Positions 15,946 to 23,981 of a stretch of 64,000 nucleotides of DNA are shown piece by piece. Under the pieces are notes generated by a model. It did no database searches and had not been told where the DNA came from. It was given only the letters and a program-made list of their open reading frames with translations. The DNA comes from Sulfurospirillum halorespirans DSM 13726 (GTDB lineage Bacteria > Campylobacterota > Campylobacteria > Campylobacterales > Sulfurospirillaceae). Position 1 is the first letter of the stretch. Every line of letters starts with the position of its first letter. The stretch covers positions 2,480,001 to 2,544,000 of the forward strand of contig NZ_CP017111.1 of the NCBI RefSeq assembly GCF_001723605.1. Direction: 5' to 3'. The position numbers were made by a program, and so were the translations under genes.

Positions 15946-16584
15946 ATGTCAGAGAAGTTTTATTCGAGAGTCAGTCGCATCGTTGCGGGCAGTCTTAATG
16001 CCATTATTGATGCCGCTGAGGGTATTTCACCAGAGATTATTGCGAAGCAGAGTATTCGTGAGATTGAAAAAGTAGCAAGTGACATCAAGCTTGAACTGGG
16101 CAAAGATGTCGTGAAGCAAAAGCTTATTAAGGAGCGAATAGATTCTTACAACGCTGAGCACAATAAGCTTCTAGCTCAAGTCAAAATTGCGCTTAAAGAA
16201 GACAGAGAAGACCTTGCGGAAGCAGGACTTGCAGAACAAATTTCAATCGAAGAAAAAATCAAAGCAAACCAAGTGCAGATGGACGCACTTCAAAAAGAGA
16301 TAACCACCTATCAGGAGTACCTTGATAAACTCTCTGCCAAGAAAAAAGATATGGACAGTGAGCTTAAAGCTCTTTCGAGCAAACCAAATGCCATTGATTC
16401 CCTTGCAACAAAAGATAAACTTGACAAAGCAGAAGAGGCGTTTTACCGTGTCATGGGCGATGAATTAAGAGAAGCGGACAAAACAAGCAAAGACACCTCC
16501 AAACTCAATGAACTTGATGAATTGGCTAAAAACAATCAAGTTAGTGAGCGCTTAGCTGCACTAAAGGCTACGTTGAATGTTTGA
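15946..16584 (+). CDS. PspA/IM30-family membrane-stress protein
   Basis: The 212-residue protein is almost entirely coiled coil and starts with an amphipathic helix (FYSRVSRIVAGSLNAIIDAAE), followed by QSIREIEK and repeated heptads, as in PspA/IM30 proteins. These assemble on the inner face of the cytoplasmic membrane and maintain its integrity under stress. The first gene of a three-gene operon, it overlaps the next by 8 bp. An AAGGAGA ribosome site lies before the ATG. The PspA-YqiJ-flotillin arrangement is a known association, which supports the call. Confidence 0.88.
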   Translation: MSEKFYSRVSRIVAGSLNAIIDAAEGISPEIIAKQSIREIEKVASDIKLELGKDVVKQKLIKERIDSYNAEHNKLLAQVKIALKEDREDLAEAGLAEQISIEEKIKANQVQMDALQKEITTYQEYLDKLSAKKKDMDSELKALSSKPNAIDSLATKDKLDKAEEAFYRVMGDELREADKTSKDTSKLNELDELAKNNQVSERLAALKATLNV

Positions 16585-17227
16585 TATGTTTTGGCTCCCA
16601 GAACTGCAACCTTTCACAATCGCATTGATTATAATGCTTGTGATTGCCTTGCTTGAGGGCGTTGGTCTATTGCTAGGTGTGGGATTATCAACACTGTTTG
16701 ATTCTCTTTTGCCCGATATCGACTTTGACATCAATGAACCTAGTGGTGCTTTAACACATTTTATGGGGTGGATGAATATCGGGCGTGTGCCATTGTTGGC
16801 TATTATCATCTGCTTTTTAACATCTTTTGGTGCGATTGGATATTTAATACAATCCATTCTATATGGCGTCATGGGAATCTTTCTTCCCTCTGCCCTTGCC
16901 ATAGTGCTCTCTTTTGCGATGGCACTGCCTGCAACGAGGATAACCACCAATGCAATTCGCAAAGTGATTCCCTCCGATGAAAGTTCGGCTCTTTCGCAAG
17001 AAGACCTTATAGGCTCAGCGGCAACGATTACGCTAGGGCGTGCAACAAAAGGTTCTCCAGCAGAGGCTAAGTATGTGGATAAATACGAACAAGCGCACTA
17101 TTTTATGGTTGAGCCAGAAGAGGGTGGCATTGAGTTTAAAGCGGGTGAGACGGTGATTTTAGCGAAACAATCACCCAAAGGCTTTTATGCTATTAAAAAT
17201 ACACTATCCCAATTGGAAAAGGAATAA
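16577..17227 (+). CDS. YqiJ/NfeD-like membrane protein with OB-fold
   Basis: The 216-residue protein has about three membrane helices in the first 120 residues (for example FTIALIIMLVIALLEGVGLL, and FLPSALAIVLSFAMALP). A C-terminal beta domain (DLIGSAATITLGRA, HYFMVEPEEGG, GETVILAKQS) is typical of YqiJ/NfeD-type OB folds. NfeD-like proteins are obligate operon partners of flotillins and probably anchor or scaffold them. It overlaps the PspA-like gene by 8 bp and ends 3 bp before the flotillin gene. Confidence 0.83.
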   Translation: MFDMFWLPELQPFTIALIIMLVIALLEGVGLLLGVGLSTLFDSLLPDIDFDINEPSGALTHFMGWMNIGRVPLLAIIICFLTSFGAIGYLIQSILYGVMGIFLPSALAIVLSFAMALPATRITTNAIRKVIPSDESSALSQEDLIGSAATITLGRATKGSPAEAKYVDKYEQAHYFMVEPEEGGIEFKAGETVILAKQSPKGFYAIKNTLSQLEKE

Positions 17228-17230
17228 ACG

Positions 17231-18886
17231 ATGATTAATGATACGATTATAATGATAGCGGGGGCAGCCATCATAGCACTTATAACGATTGCCTTGATTG
17301 TCGCAAGACTTTATAAACGCTCATCAAAAGAGATGGCATTTGTACGCACAGGGCTTGGCGGTGAAAAAGTGGTGCTTAATGGTGGTGCTATCGTTCTTCC
17401 TATCTTTCATGAAATTGCATTGGTCAATATGCAAACGTTGCGCCTTGAGGTGCGAAGAGAACAGTCCCAAGCATTGATTACGGGTGATCGTATGCGTGTG
17501 GATGTGCAAGCAGAATTTTACGTACGTGTTAAACCAGAGATTAGCTCCATTGCTCAAGCAGCACAAGCATTGGGACAAAGAACACTCAACCCCGATATGC
17601 TGAAAGAGTTAATTGAAGGTAAGTTCGTTGATGCCTTGCGTGCGGTTGCGGCTGAAATGGAGATGATACAACTGCATGAAAAGCGTTCCGATTTTGTTCA
17701 AAAAGTTCAACAAGCAGTTGCAGAGGACTTACTTAAAAATGGTCTTGAATTAGAATCCGTTTCACTCACAGGACTTGATCAAACGGGCAAAGAGCATTTT
17801 AATCCTAACAATGCCTTTGATGCTGAGGGTTTACTCCGCCTTACGCAGACTATTGAAGAGCGCAATAAACTTCGCAACGATATTGAGCGCGACACGGCTG
17901 TTCAGATTCAACAAAAAAATCTTCAAACAACCAAAGAAGCACTCAATCTTCAGCAAGATGAGGAATATGCCAGATTAGAACAATCACGAGAGATTGAAAT
18001 GAAAAAGGCACAACAAGAAGCTGACATCAAGATAGAACAATCCAATCAAAACAAAAAATCTGAGACCGTTAAACTCTCTGCAAACCAAGAGATTGAGCAA
18101 GCGCGCATCATTACTGAGCGAAAAATTGAAGAACAACATATCGAAAAAGTTAAAACCATTAAGCTTGCGGAACAAGACAAAGAAATTAGCATCAGCAACA
18201 AATCCAAAGAAGAGTCTGAAGCAAAAGCGGTAGCAGATGAAGCACGTGCAAAAGCCGTAGAAGCAGAGGAAAAAATCAATACGGCTCGTCAAGTTGCAAT
18301 TGCCAACAGAAACAAAGACGTTGAGATCATTAAGGCAAATGAAGAAGCGGAAAAAGATGCGGTTACGATTAAAGTGGGTGCTCAAGCAGAGAAAATCGCT
18401 GCACAAGATCGAGCTGAAGCGATTAAACTTGAAGCACAAGGTAAAGCAGATGCTGTTAGAATCCAAGCAGAAGCCGATGAAAAGCGTTTTGCCGTTCAAG
18501 CCGAAGGTGAAAAAGCCATCAATGAAGCCAACAATGTTTTATCAGCAGAACAAGTGAAAATGCGCATCCAAATAGCGCTTATGCAAGCATTACCCGCTAT
18601 TATCGAGCAAAGTGTTAAACCGATGGAACATATTGATTCTATTAAAATTATTGATGTTGGGAACATGTCAAATGGTGCATCAAATACATCAGGTGGTTCC
18701 ACAAGTATAGGAGAAAGTGATTTTTCCGATAATATGGTCAAAGCTGCGATGAAATATCAGGTTCAAAAACCTTTGGTTGATAAATTATTAAACGACATTG
18801 GTATCACCGATATTGGCAATCTTTCAGACATCGTCATGTCGCACAAAAACATTCAAGAGCCTCTACAGCCAAATAATCCATCTTAA
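17231..18886 (+). CDS. YqiK-type flotillin
   Basis: The 551-residue protein has an N-terminal membrane hairpin (about residues 6-25), an SPFH domain (VRTGLGGEKVVLNGGAIVLP, EFYVRVKPE), a long coiled coil rich in A, E and K, and a C-terminal flotillin tail (QIALMQALPAIIEQSVKP). YqiK-type flotillins organise ordered membrane microdomains and are co-expressed with YqiJ and often PspA. The long, low-complexity antisense frame opposite the coiled coil is an artefact. The start has an AAAGGAATAAACG ribosome site. Confidence 0.9.
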   Translation: MINDTIIMIAGAAIIALITIALIVARLYKRSSKEMAFVRTGLGGEKVVLNGGAIVLPIFHEIALVNMQTLRLEVRREQSQALITGDRMRVDVQAEFYVRVKPEISSIAQAAQALGQRTLNPDMLKELIEGKFVDALRAVAAEMEMIQLHEKRSDFVQKVQQAVAEDLLKNGLELESVSLTGLDQTGKEHFNPNNAFDAEGLLRLTQTIEERNKLRNDIERDTAVQIQQKNLQTTKEALNLQQDEEYARLEQSREIEMKKAQQEADIKIEQSNQNKKSETVKLSANQEIEQARIITERKIEEQHIEKVKTIKLAEQDKEISISNKSKEESEAKAVADEARAKAVEAEEKINTARQVAIANRNKDVEIIKANEEAEKDAVTIKVGAQAEKIAAQDRAEAIKLEAQGKADAVRIQAEADEKRFAVQAEGEKAINEANNVLSAEQVKMRIQIALMQALPAIIEQSVKPMEHIDSIKIIDVGNMSNGASNTSGGSTSIGESDFSDNMVKAAMKYQVQKPLVDKLLNDIGITDIGNLSDIVMSHKNIQEPLQPNNPS

Positions 18887-18969
18887 GTAATATAGGGGCG
18901 CTTTTCATAGCGTCCTAATTCTTATAATTGATAAAGTGCGATTTTCACGAGGGTATTTTTGGGGAAGTA

Positions 18970-19120
18970 AAAAAGGAAACGCTCGAACCGGGCAATTCGA
19001 GCGTTTTGTATGAAAAATTGATACATTATTCACAAAAAGGAGGTTTTTGTCTTGGTAGTGAAAGTATAGGCTTCTTGTCTAAACAAGAGATGAACCATTG
19101 GTAAATAGATCCTAAATGGT
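18970..19120 (+). ncRNA. Structured repeat element, copy 2
   Basis: This is the second copy of the element at 15348-15500, in the same orientation. Blocks 18976-19005 (perfect 10-bp stem), 19031-19044 and 19061-19070 are identical to copy 1, and spacers differ by at most one base in length. Here the stem is followed by TTTTG and any reading frame across it stops at once. The two copies bracket the regulator/PspA/YqiJ/flotillin module exactly. Together with the downstream leader of the kinase gene it fills the 317-bp gap before 19204. Confidence 0.55.
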
Positions 19121-19203
19121 GCACATTTCTCACTTCTTATTCTTTTTATGACCTGCGAAGGAGTATACTTATTTCGAGTATTTGTTTTAAGGAGTTATAG
19201 CAA

Positions 19204-19836
19204 ATGAAAGAGCCTTCACATACGATCATCACGATCAGTCGCCAAATTGGAAGTGGTGGTGCGTTTATTGGACAAAAATTGGCAAAAGAACTGGGCATGA
19301 GTTATGTTGATCGAGAGATCATCACGCAAGCGGCGAAAGAGTTTTCCCTTGTAGAGGAAGACCTTGAATCTTTGGATGAAAAAACCCCTTCATTTTGGCA
19401 ATGCTTCTTTCAATCAAGCATTTGCAGTCCTGACGTTTACCTTCCTCCGCAACTCTTTGTACCAACGGAAGAGGCGATTTTTAAAGTTGAGACAAAGATT
19501 ATCAAACAAATTGCAAAAGATCGCTCTGCTATTATCATCGGGCGATGTGGCTCACATATTTTGCGTGACAACCCCAATCACCTGAGTATTTTTTTACATG
19601 CAGACGCTACTTTCCGCAAAAAACGTATCGAAGAGCTTTACAAGGTTTCAGGAAAAGAAGCGGAGAGAATGATCGAGCAAAGCGATGGTGAGCGAGCGCG
19701 TTACCATCAGCTCTTAGTGGAAAAACCGTGGAGTGATGCAAGCCAGTACGATCTGTGCATCAACACCTCTAAAATAGGGATTGACAGCGCCATCGCGCTG
19801 ATTCGTGAGACAATAGAGCGTTACCAAAACCGCTAA
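19204..19836 (+). CDS. Cytidylate-kinase-like P-loop protein
   Basis: The 210-residue protein belongs to the cytidylate kinase-like family: ITISRQIGSGGAFIGQKLA (P-loop variant), YVDREII near residues 36-42, IIIGRCGSHIL in the middle and RYHQ near the lid. It lacks the insertions of classical Cmk, and family members are of uncertain substrate. It starts at ATG 19204 after a GGAG site and a possible TATACT box at 19164. It stands alone, ending in a shared bidirectional terminator with the convergent gene. Confidence 0.82.
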   Translation: MKEPSHTIITISRQIGSGGAFIGQKLAKELGMSYVDREIITQAAKEFSLVEEDLESLDEKTPSFWQCFFQSSICSPDVYLPPQLFVPTEEAIFKVETKIIKQIAKDRSAIIIGRCGSHILRDNPNHLSIFLHADATFRKKRIEELYKVSGKEAERMIEQSDGERARYHQLLVEKPWSDASQYDLCINTSKIGIDSAIALIRETIERYQNR

Positions 19837-19858
19837 AAGAGGAGCTTATGCCTCTTTT
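19835..19858. terminator. Bidirectional terminator
   Basis: AAAAGAGG (19835-19842), an 8-base loop and CCTCTTTT (19851-19858) form a symmetric stem with A and T tracts. It lies between the stops of the convergent kinase-like gene and the 117-residue membrane-protein gene. Confidence 0.65.
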
Positions 19859-20199
19859 GGCTTTGGTTTGCGTGTTCGCTTTGGCTTCGTTTCAGAGGCG
19901 ACGACTGTTTCACTCGTGCTTTCAGCCTTGTGAGCCGCTTTGACACTGCTTTTTTTAGACGGCTGATAAAGCATGTGATGCCAGAGTGAAAAACCAACCA
20001 GCGCCACACCTGCACCAATGTGAAGGTTTTTCATAACCTTAGACTTCATCCCAAAAGAGGTGCCGATCACTATCGCCATTGAAGTGGTCATGCCGATCTT
20101 TGCAACCTCTTTTTTTGTGTCTAAGTCCCATGTCTTAAAGCTTGGTAGTTTTAGCTCTTTTTTTGTCAAATTTTCTTTTTGCATTTTTTCCTGTCTCAT
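19846..20199 (-). CDS. Small membrane protein with basic Pro/Lys tail
   Basis: This 117-residue protein has two hydrophobic segments (about residues 34-50 and 58-76, including LHIGAGVALVGFSLWHHMLY). A C-terminal tail is rich in K, S, E and P (KPKRTRKPKPKEA). I do not recognise the family. A tandem helix pair with histidines in the second helix might hold a cofactor. It sits behind a Fur-box-like site (20267) with the small 39-codon frame just upstream, beside the P1B ATPase operon, so an iron-related membrane role is plausible but inferred. Confidence 0.7.
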   Translation of the reverse strand: MRQEKMQKENLTKKELKLPSFKTWDLDTKKEVAKIGMTTSMAIVIGTSFGMKSKVMKNLHIGAGVALVGFSLWHHMLYQPSKKSSVKAAHKAESTSETVVASETKPKRTRKPKPKEA

Positions 20200-20254
20200 A
20201 CGTTAATGCCAAGGTTAAAACCGCGGCAATTCCAAGGGGAAAGAGAAGAGGCAT
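20135..20254 (-). CDS. Possible 39-residue single-helix membrane peptide
   Basis: A short frame from ATG 20254 to TAA 20135 encodes a hydrophobic N-terminal helix (MPLLFPLGIAAVLTLALTY) and a strongly basic tail (KNAKRKFDKKRAK). AAAGGA lies 6 bases before the ATG and a Fur-box-like repeat about 13 bp upstream. It overlaps the first 22 codons of the 117-residue protein in another frame. The layout recalls the YtxH-like small proteins of the adjacent operon. Coding is likely but unproven. Confidence 0.45.
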   Translation of the reverse strand: MPLLFPLGIAAVLTLALTYETGKNAKRKFDKKRAKTTKL

Positions 20255-20266
20255 GTAAATCCTTTT

Positions 20267-20283
20267 ATGATATAAGTTATCAT
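20267..20283. promoter_or_regulatory. Fur-box-like site upstream of the 39/117-residue genes
   Basis: ATGATA-TAAGT-TATCAT is a perfect 6-5-6 inverted repeat. The same arms recur exactly at 30516 and 43948 before TonB receptor genes. Confidence 0.7.
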
Positions 20284-20313
20284 AATTATAAAACCTCTCC
20301 CCTAAGACTTAGC

Positions 20314-22413
20314 TTAGCTTTTTTCTATACGAATTTTTTGCATGGAATTGAGTAATAATCCAATCGTCGTTCCATTATGCAAAAAGGCTGTTTTTACAGG
20401 ACTGAGTAAGCCTACAGCCGCACCCATCAATATAAAACTGTTAATACCCACGGTGGCATTAAAGTTACTCTGAATGCGCGCCATCGTTTTATTTGCCAAG
20501 ATTTTGGCTTCCACAACCGCATCGATGTCATCTTTGAGCAAGCTAATATCCGCCGTTGCTTTGGCGATGTCAGCACCTTTGTACATGCTGATGCCGACAT
20601 TGGCGTTCATAAGTGCGGGGGCGTCATTGATGCCATCGCCTATAAACGCGACATGCTTGCCGCTTTCTTTGAGCGCTTGCACGATGTTGGATTTATCGGT
20701 CGGTAGCAGTCTTGCATACACGGTGTCGATGCCCAGCTCTTTGGCTAAGGCTTGGGCTTTATCTTCCACGTCACCTGTGAGCATGACGATCTCTTTTGCC
20801 CCTAATTTTCTTAGTTTCAAAAGGGCTTCTTTGGCATTGGCACGCACACGGTCTATCATACCGATGGTGCCTAAAAGTTTGTTATCATACGCGATGTAGA
20901 GCAAGATTTTGCCATTTTCCAAACACTTCTCGATCTTGGCTTCGTGCTCACTAAAAGAGACCTGCTCATCTTCTTCCAAGAAGTGACGACTTCCGATGAT
21001 CGCCTCTTTGCCATTGATCTGTGTGCGAACGCCATGCGCAACGATAAACTCTACCTCATCATGGTGCATGTGCACAAATCCACGCTCTTTCGCCGCTTTG
21101 ACGACGGCTTCAGCGACAGGGTGGAAGTAGTGCTCTTCCGCACTTGCCGTGAGATTTAAAATCGCATCTTTACTCCACTCTTTATCAAACGAGTAAATCT
21201 CGACCACTTCAAGCTCACCGTGCGTCAAAGTGCCTGTTTTATCGAAAATAAATGTATCGACATGCGAAAGCGCTTCTAAAGCTTTCGCCCCTTTGATAAG
21301 GATGCCATGATGCCCTGCGATGGAAAGCGAATTTTTAAACGCCACAGGCGTAGCGAGTTTCAGTGCACACGAATAGTCTGCTTGTAAAACCGCGGCAACA
21401 CTTGCCATATCACGACGTATCAGATACGAAAGTCCTGCCATCCCTAAGGTAATGGGAACGAGTTTATCGGCTAAGTGCGTGGCTTTGAGACCAATGGCAG
21501 ACTTTTCATCGAGGGAGCTTTTGATGTAGTGTCTGATGCGTTGTGTTGCCGTGTCATCTCCGACTTGCTCCGCCCAGATGCGAATGCGCCCTGATTCGAC
21601 AATGGTACCTGAGATAACCCGTCCACCACGCTCTTTTTTCACAGGCTCCGCTTCACCCGTCATCGAAACTTGATTGATCGACGCCATTCCATCGATGATA
21701 TGCCCATCAATCGGAATCGTATCGCCAGCACCTACAATAACGATGTCACCGACTTTCACCTCAGCGGTGCTGATGCGTTTTTCGGTTCGTTTGCCCTTCT
21801 CTTCCACTTCGATCCACGCCGCTTCCACATTGGGTTTAGCCAGTTCTTTGATGAGATCATCGCTTTTGTGTACCGTGGTCTCTTCGATATATTCGCCAAT
21901 TTCAAGCATGAGATTGGTGCTATTTGCCGCACTGTAATCGCTTCGTGCCAAAGAGACGCCCACCGCCATCGCTTCAAGGACTTTAGAGGTTAATCCTTCG
22001 CTAAAGAGCTCAAAAAGTCCCTCCTTGAGCAAAGGAATGCTCGCAAGGGTACTCACGGCAAGTTTGAGTCGCGGTTGGGGAATGAATGGCTGAAATGCCA
22101 GTGCCATACCTGAGCGTACAATGCCTTTCATGCTAGGCGCTTCGTCGTGATCATTGAAGCATGCGTTGATCGAAGCATCGCAGATTTGGTAGTGCCCAAT
22201 GTCAAGCTGTTGGAGGTGTTTTAAAAGCGCCTTTTCATCCAAATGCTCACCTTCAAATACAACAGAGCCTATTTTAGCATTGACGCGCACTTCACGCACA
22301 CCTTCAATCTTTTTAAGGTCGTTTGCAAGAGCGTGCGCATTGATCTGCTTAAGCGCAGGAGTCACATAGCGCAGTCGCTGGGATGTTTGATGAATCAGGC
22401 GTGTTTTGTGCAT
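20314..22413 (-). CDS. P1B-type metal ATPase with SCA motif (ferrosome FezB-like)
   Basis: The 699-residue ATPase has an HMA-like N-terminus (about 1-80) with no CxxC. Instead it has IHQTSQRLRY and an IGS turn, closely matching the separate 105-residue protein of the operon. Key motifs are TGEAEP (252-257), DKTGTLT (391-397), MLTGD and GDGINDAPALMNA. At the usual CPC position in the membrane it has SCALKLATP (SCA at 348-350). This class is, as I recall, P1B-6, the class linked to ferrosome iron-storage vesicles. With ferritin-like and small glycine-rich membrane proteins upstream, I infer iron pumping into a vesicle or the periplasm. Ni, Co or Mn export is the alternative. Confidence 0.82.
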   Translation of the reverse strand: MHKTRLIHQTSQRLRYVTPALKQINAHALANDLKKIEGVREVRVNAKIGSVVFEGEHLDEKALLKHLQQLDIGHYQICDASINACFNDHDEAPSMKGIVRSGMALAFQPFIPQPRLKLAVSTLASIPLLKEGLFELFSEGLTSKVLEAMAVGVSLARSDYSAANSTNLMLEIGEYIEETTVHKSDDLIKELAKPNVEAAWIEVEEKGKRTEKRISTAEVKVGDIVIVGAGDTIPIDGHIIDGMASINQVSMTGEAEPVKKERGGRVISGTIVESGRIRIWAEQVGDDTATQRIRHYIKSSLDEKSAIGLKATHLADKLVPITLGMAGLSYLIRRDMASVAAVLQADYSCALKLATPVAFKNSLSIAGHHGILIKGAKALEALSHVDTFIFDKTGTLTHGELEVVEIYSFDKEWSKDAILNLTASAEEHYFHPVAEAVVKAAKERGFVHMHHDEVEFIVAHGVRTQINGKEAIIGSRHFLEEDEQVSFSEHEAKIEKCLENGKILLYIAYDNKLLGTIGMIDRVRANAKEALLKLRKLGAKEIVMLTGDVEDKAQALAKELGIDTVYARLLPTDKSNIVQALKESGKHVAFIGDGINDAPALMNANVGISMYKGADIAKATADISLLKDDIDAVVEAKILANKTMARIQSNFNATVGINSFILMGAAVGLLSPVKTAFLHNGTTIGLLLNSMQKIRIEKS

Positions 22414-22417
22414 AAAA

Positions 22418-22720
22418 TTATGCTTCTTTAGCCGCTAACTCAGCTTTAGCATCTTCAAAACGTTCTTTCATCTCTTCGATGCCTGCTTGGAACATTTCAG
22501 TGCCTTTGGCAATCGTTTTGAAAAGATTTTTCTGCGCTTTTTCATTGGTTAGCAAATAAGCACCTACCGCGCCGATGAGGGCACCCATGACAAACTGTTT
22601 GGTGTTAAATGCTCCAAAAAGATGTTCAGGATTACTGAGCATTCCGTTTTCGTTTTTCGCCTCAGTGGCAGGCTCGCCCCCAATGTAGGGGTTTTTGTCC
22701 AGTGAAGATAATAGTTCCAT
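22418..22720 (-). CDS. Small glycine-zipper membrane protein (YtxH-like), 100 aa
   Basis: The protein has one hydrophobic, glycine-patterned helix, FVMGALIGAVGAYLL (about residues 43-57), between a polar N-terminal half and a charged amphipathic helix (FQAGIEEMKERFEDAKAEL). The GALIGAVGA motif recurs in the C-terminal anchor of the ferritin-like protein of the same operon and, loosely, in the 68-residue protein. It overlaps the upstream gene by one base and ends 4 bp before the ATPase start. A structural role in a membrane vesicle is inferred. Confidence 0.72.
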   Translation of the reverse strand: MELLSSLDKNPYIGGEPATEAKNENGMLSNPEHLFGAFNTKQFVMGALIGAVGAYLLTNEKAQKNLFKTIAKGTEMFQAGIEEMKERFEDAKAELAAKEA

Positions 22721-23079
22721 TATTTTGTTTCCTCTTCGGTTGTTGATACGTCAATCGTTTGTGTGCATGTGCATGTTTTTTCATACAGTTTTTCAACACC
22801 ATAAATGCCTGCAACGCCCACAGTAAGGGAACCTAAAAGTCCAAGCCAGCTGTTACGTCCAAGTGCATTGGCTGCTGCAATCGCACTGCCCGTGGCGATG
22901 CCACCTTGAACGGTTAGTTTAAGGCTCTGTTTGATCGCCTCATCTTTGCTAAGCTCTGATTGTTTGTACTTCGTGTACGAAAGAGCCGTTGCTACCATGC
23001 CAGCCGCCAACGCACCACTGATCATATTGCCAGCGACACTGCGAGGGGTTCCTGTATTGATCGTGATTTTAGGGGTCAT
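22720..23079 (-). CDS. Glycine-rich membrane protein, 119 aa
   Basis: I do not recognise a family. The sequence has two or three weakly hydrophobic, Gly/Ala-rich segments (VAGNMISGALAAGMVATAL, GGIATGSAIAAANALG, WLGLLGSLTVGVAGIYGVEK). A short tail follows with CTCTQTIDV, whose two cysteines could bind metal. The composition resembles small magnetosome or ferrosome membrane proteins in style only. Its start overlaps the stop of the 68-residue gene as ATGA and it overlaps the next gene by one base, so translation of the series is tightly coupled. Confidence 0.7.
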   Translation of the reverse strand: MTPKITINTGTPRSVAGNMISGALAAGMVATALSYTKYKQSELSKDEAIKQSLKLTVQGGIATGSAIAAANALGRNSWLGLLGSLTVGVAGIYGVEKLYEKTCTCTQTIDVSTTEEETK

Positions 23080-23282
23080 TGTACCTCCTCTTTTGTTTTT
23101 ACATGTAAAGCTTTTTTGGACTTAATGCACTCGATGGTTCCATCAACGCTTTTCTTCATCTCTTCCGCGACCTCTTTGGCTTTGCAAACGCCTTGTTCAA
23201 GACCTTCTTTAAGCTCTTTTTTCTTAGTAAATGCAATCACAGCAGCGGCACCTGCAAGGGCGCCTACGATAAATGGTAACAT
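23076..23282 (-). CDS. Small YtxH-like membrane protein, 68 aa
   Basis: The N-terminal helix MLPFIVGALAGAAAVIAF is followed by a highly charged helix (KKKELKEGLEQGV, KAKEVAEEMKKS) and a short tail with a cysteine. This is a typical single-pass YtxH-like layout. It lies 30 bp after the ferritin-like gene with an AAGGAGAAAACC ribosome site. A TTACATGTAA copy is read as LHVK near the end. It is one of three consecutive small membrane proteins in the operon. Confidence 0.72.
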   Translation of the reverse strand: MLPFIVGALAGAAAVIAFTKKKELKEGLEQGVCKAKEVAEEMKKSVDGTIECIKSKKALHVKTKEEVQ

Positions 23283-23312
23283 GGTTTTCTCCTTAAATTA
23301 GTCTTTAAAAGC

Positions 23313-23981
23313 TTACGCTTCGTTTTTTTCATCATCAGGGGCGATGACACCGCCCAGCACACTTGCACCCACAGCGCCTATCAAGGCGCCTGCTACAAAC
23401 GAAAAATTGGTGCTTAAGAGCTTAGTGATCTCCTCTTGATTGATCTCACCTTTGGCGATTTTTTGCGCCATGTGGCTGAACTCACCCCATTGTCCCATCA
23501 TGCCTTCCAGCGCTGCCATCGGATTGGCTTCTGCTGTGTGATGGGGCGTAGCATGTGAGGTCACACCGTTTCTAAACGCGGGTAAATGGTTGTTAAAGGA
23601 AGCGGCTTGAAGCCTGTAAAAAAGGTCTTGAACCTCTGCAAAATCTTTTACATGTAAAAGAAGTTCGTTGTAAAGCTGAATGTTTTGAATCTCTGCAGCA
23701 ACGCCCAGTTCGCAACATTCGCGAAGGGTGTTAGGAATGCTAATGTTTTCGGGTACCCTGCGAACAAGCGTGACATTGTGCGCTGCAGCAACGGCGATGA
23801 GCGCTTCTTGGTGGGTCTGTTCGGCTTGGATGCTGTTGACAAAAGGTGTAACAGCGCCAAATTTTTCAATGACCGCACTGTACGTCTCATACGCTTTGAC
23901 TTCATCATCAAACGCGCGTTGCAACGCCTCTTCTAGCGCTTTGTTTTCGTGCACGGGTGGGGCTACTTTCATATCAGACAA
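23313..23981 (-). CDS. Ferritin-like protein with C-terminal membrane anchor
   Basis: This is a 222-residue protein. A four-helix ferritin/rubrerythrin-like domain (about residues 14-135) carries repeated acidic and His residues in the expected pattern: DDEVKAYETYSAVIEKFG, QAEQTHQEALIAVAAAHN, ELGVAAEIQNIQLYNELL and LQAASFNNHLPAFR. After a linker, a hydrophobic glycine-zipper anchor follows (FVAGALIGAVGASVLGGVI, about 193-212). Ferritin-like domains bind diiron and store or oxidise iron. Membrane anchoring beside a P1B ATPase suggests iron loading at a vesicle membrane. It overlaps the HMA-like gene by 8 bp. Confidence 0.82.
   Translation of the reverse strand: MSDMKVAPPVHENKALEEALQRAFDDEVKAYETYSAVIEKFGAVTPFVNSIQAEQTHQEALIAVAAAHNVTLVRRVPENISIPNTLRECCELGVAAEIQNIQLYNELLLHVKDFAEVQDLFYRLQAASFNNHLPAFRNGVTSHATPHHTAEANPMAALEGMMGQWGEFSHMAQKIAKGEINQEEITKLLSTNFSFVAGALIGAVGASVLGGVIAPDDEKNEA

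Noticed and set aside
17984-18499. 171-residue antisense frame opposite the flotillin gene
   Set aside because: Phe/Cys/Leu-rich translation of the reverse of a coiled-coil region; a compositional shadow.
15348-19120. CRISPR or insertion-sequence reading of the paired elements
   Set aside because: Only two copies 3.6 kb apart, no spacers, no cas genes and no transposase.
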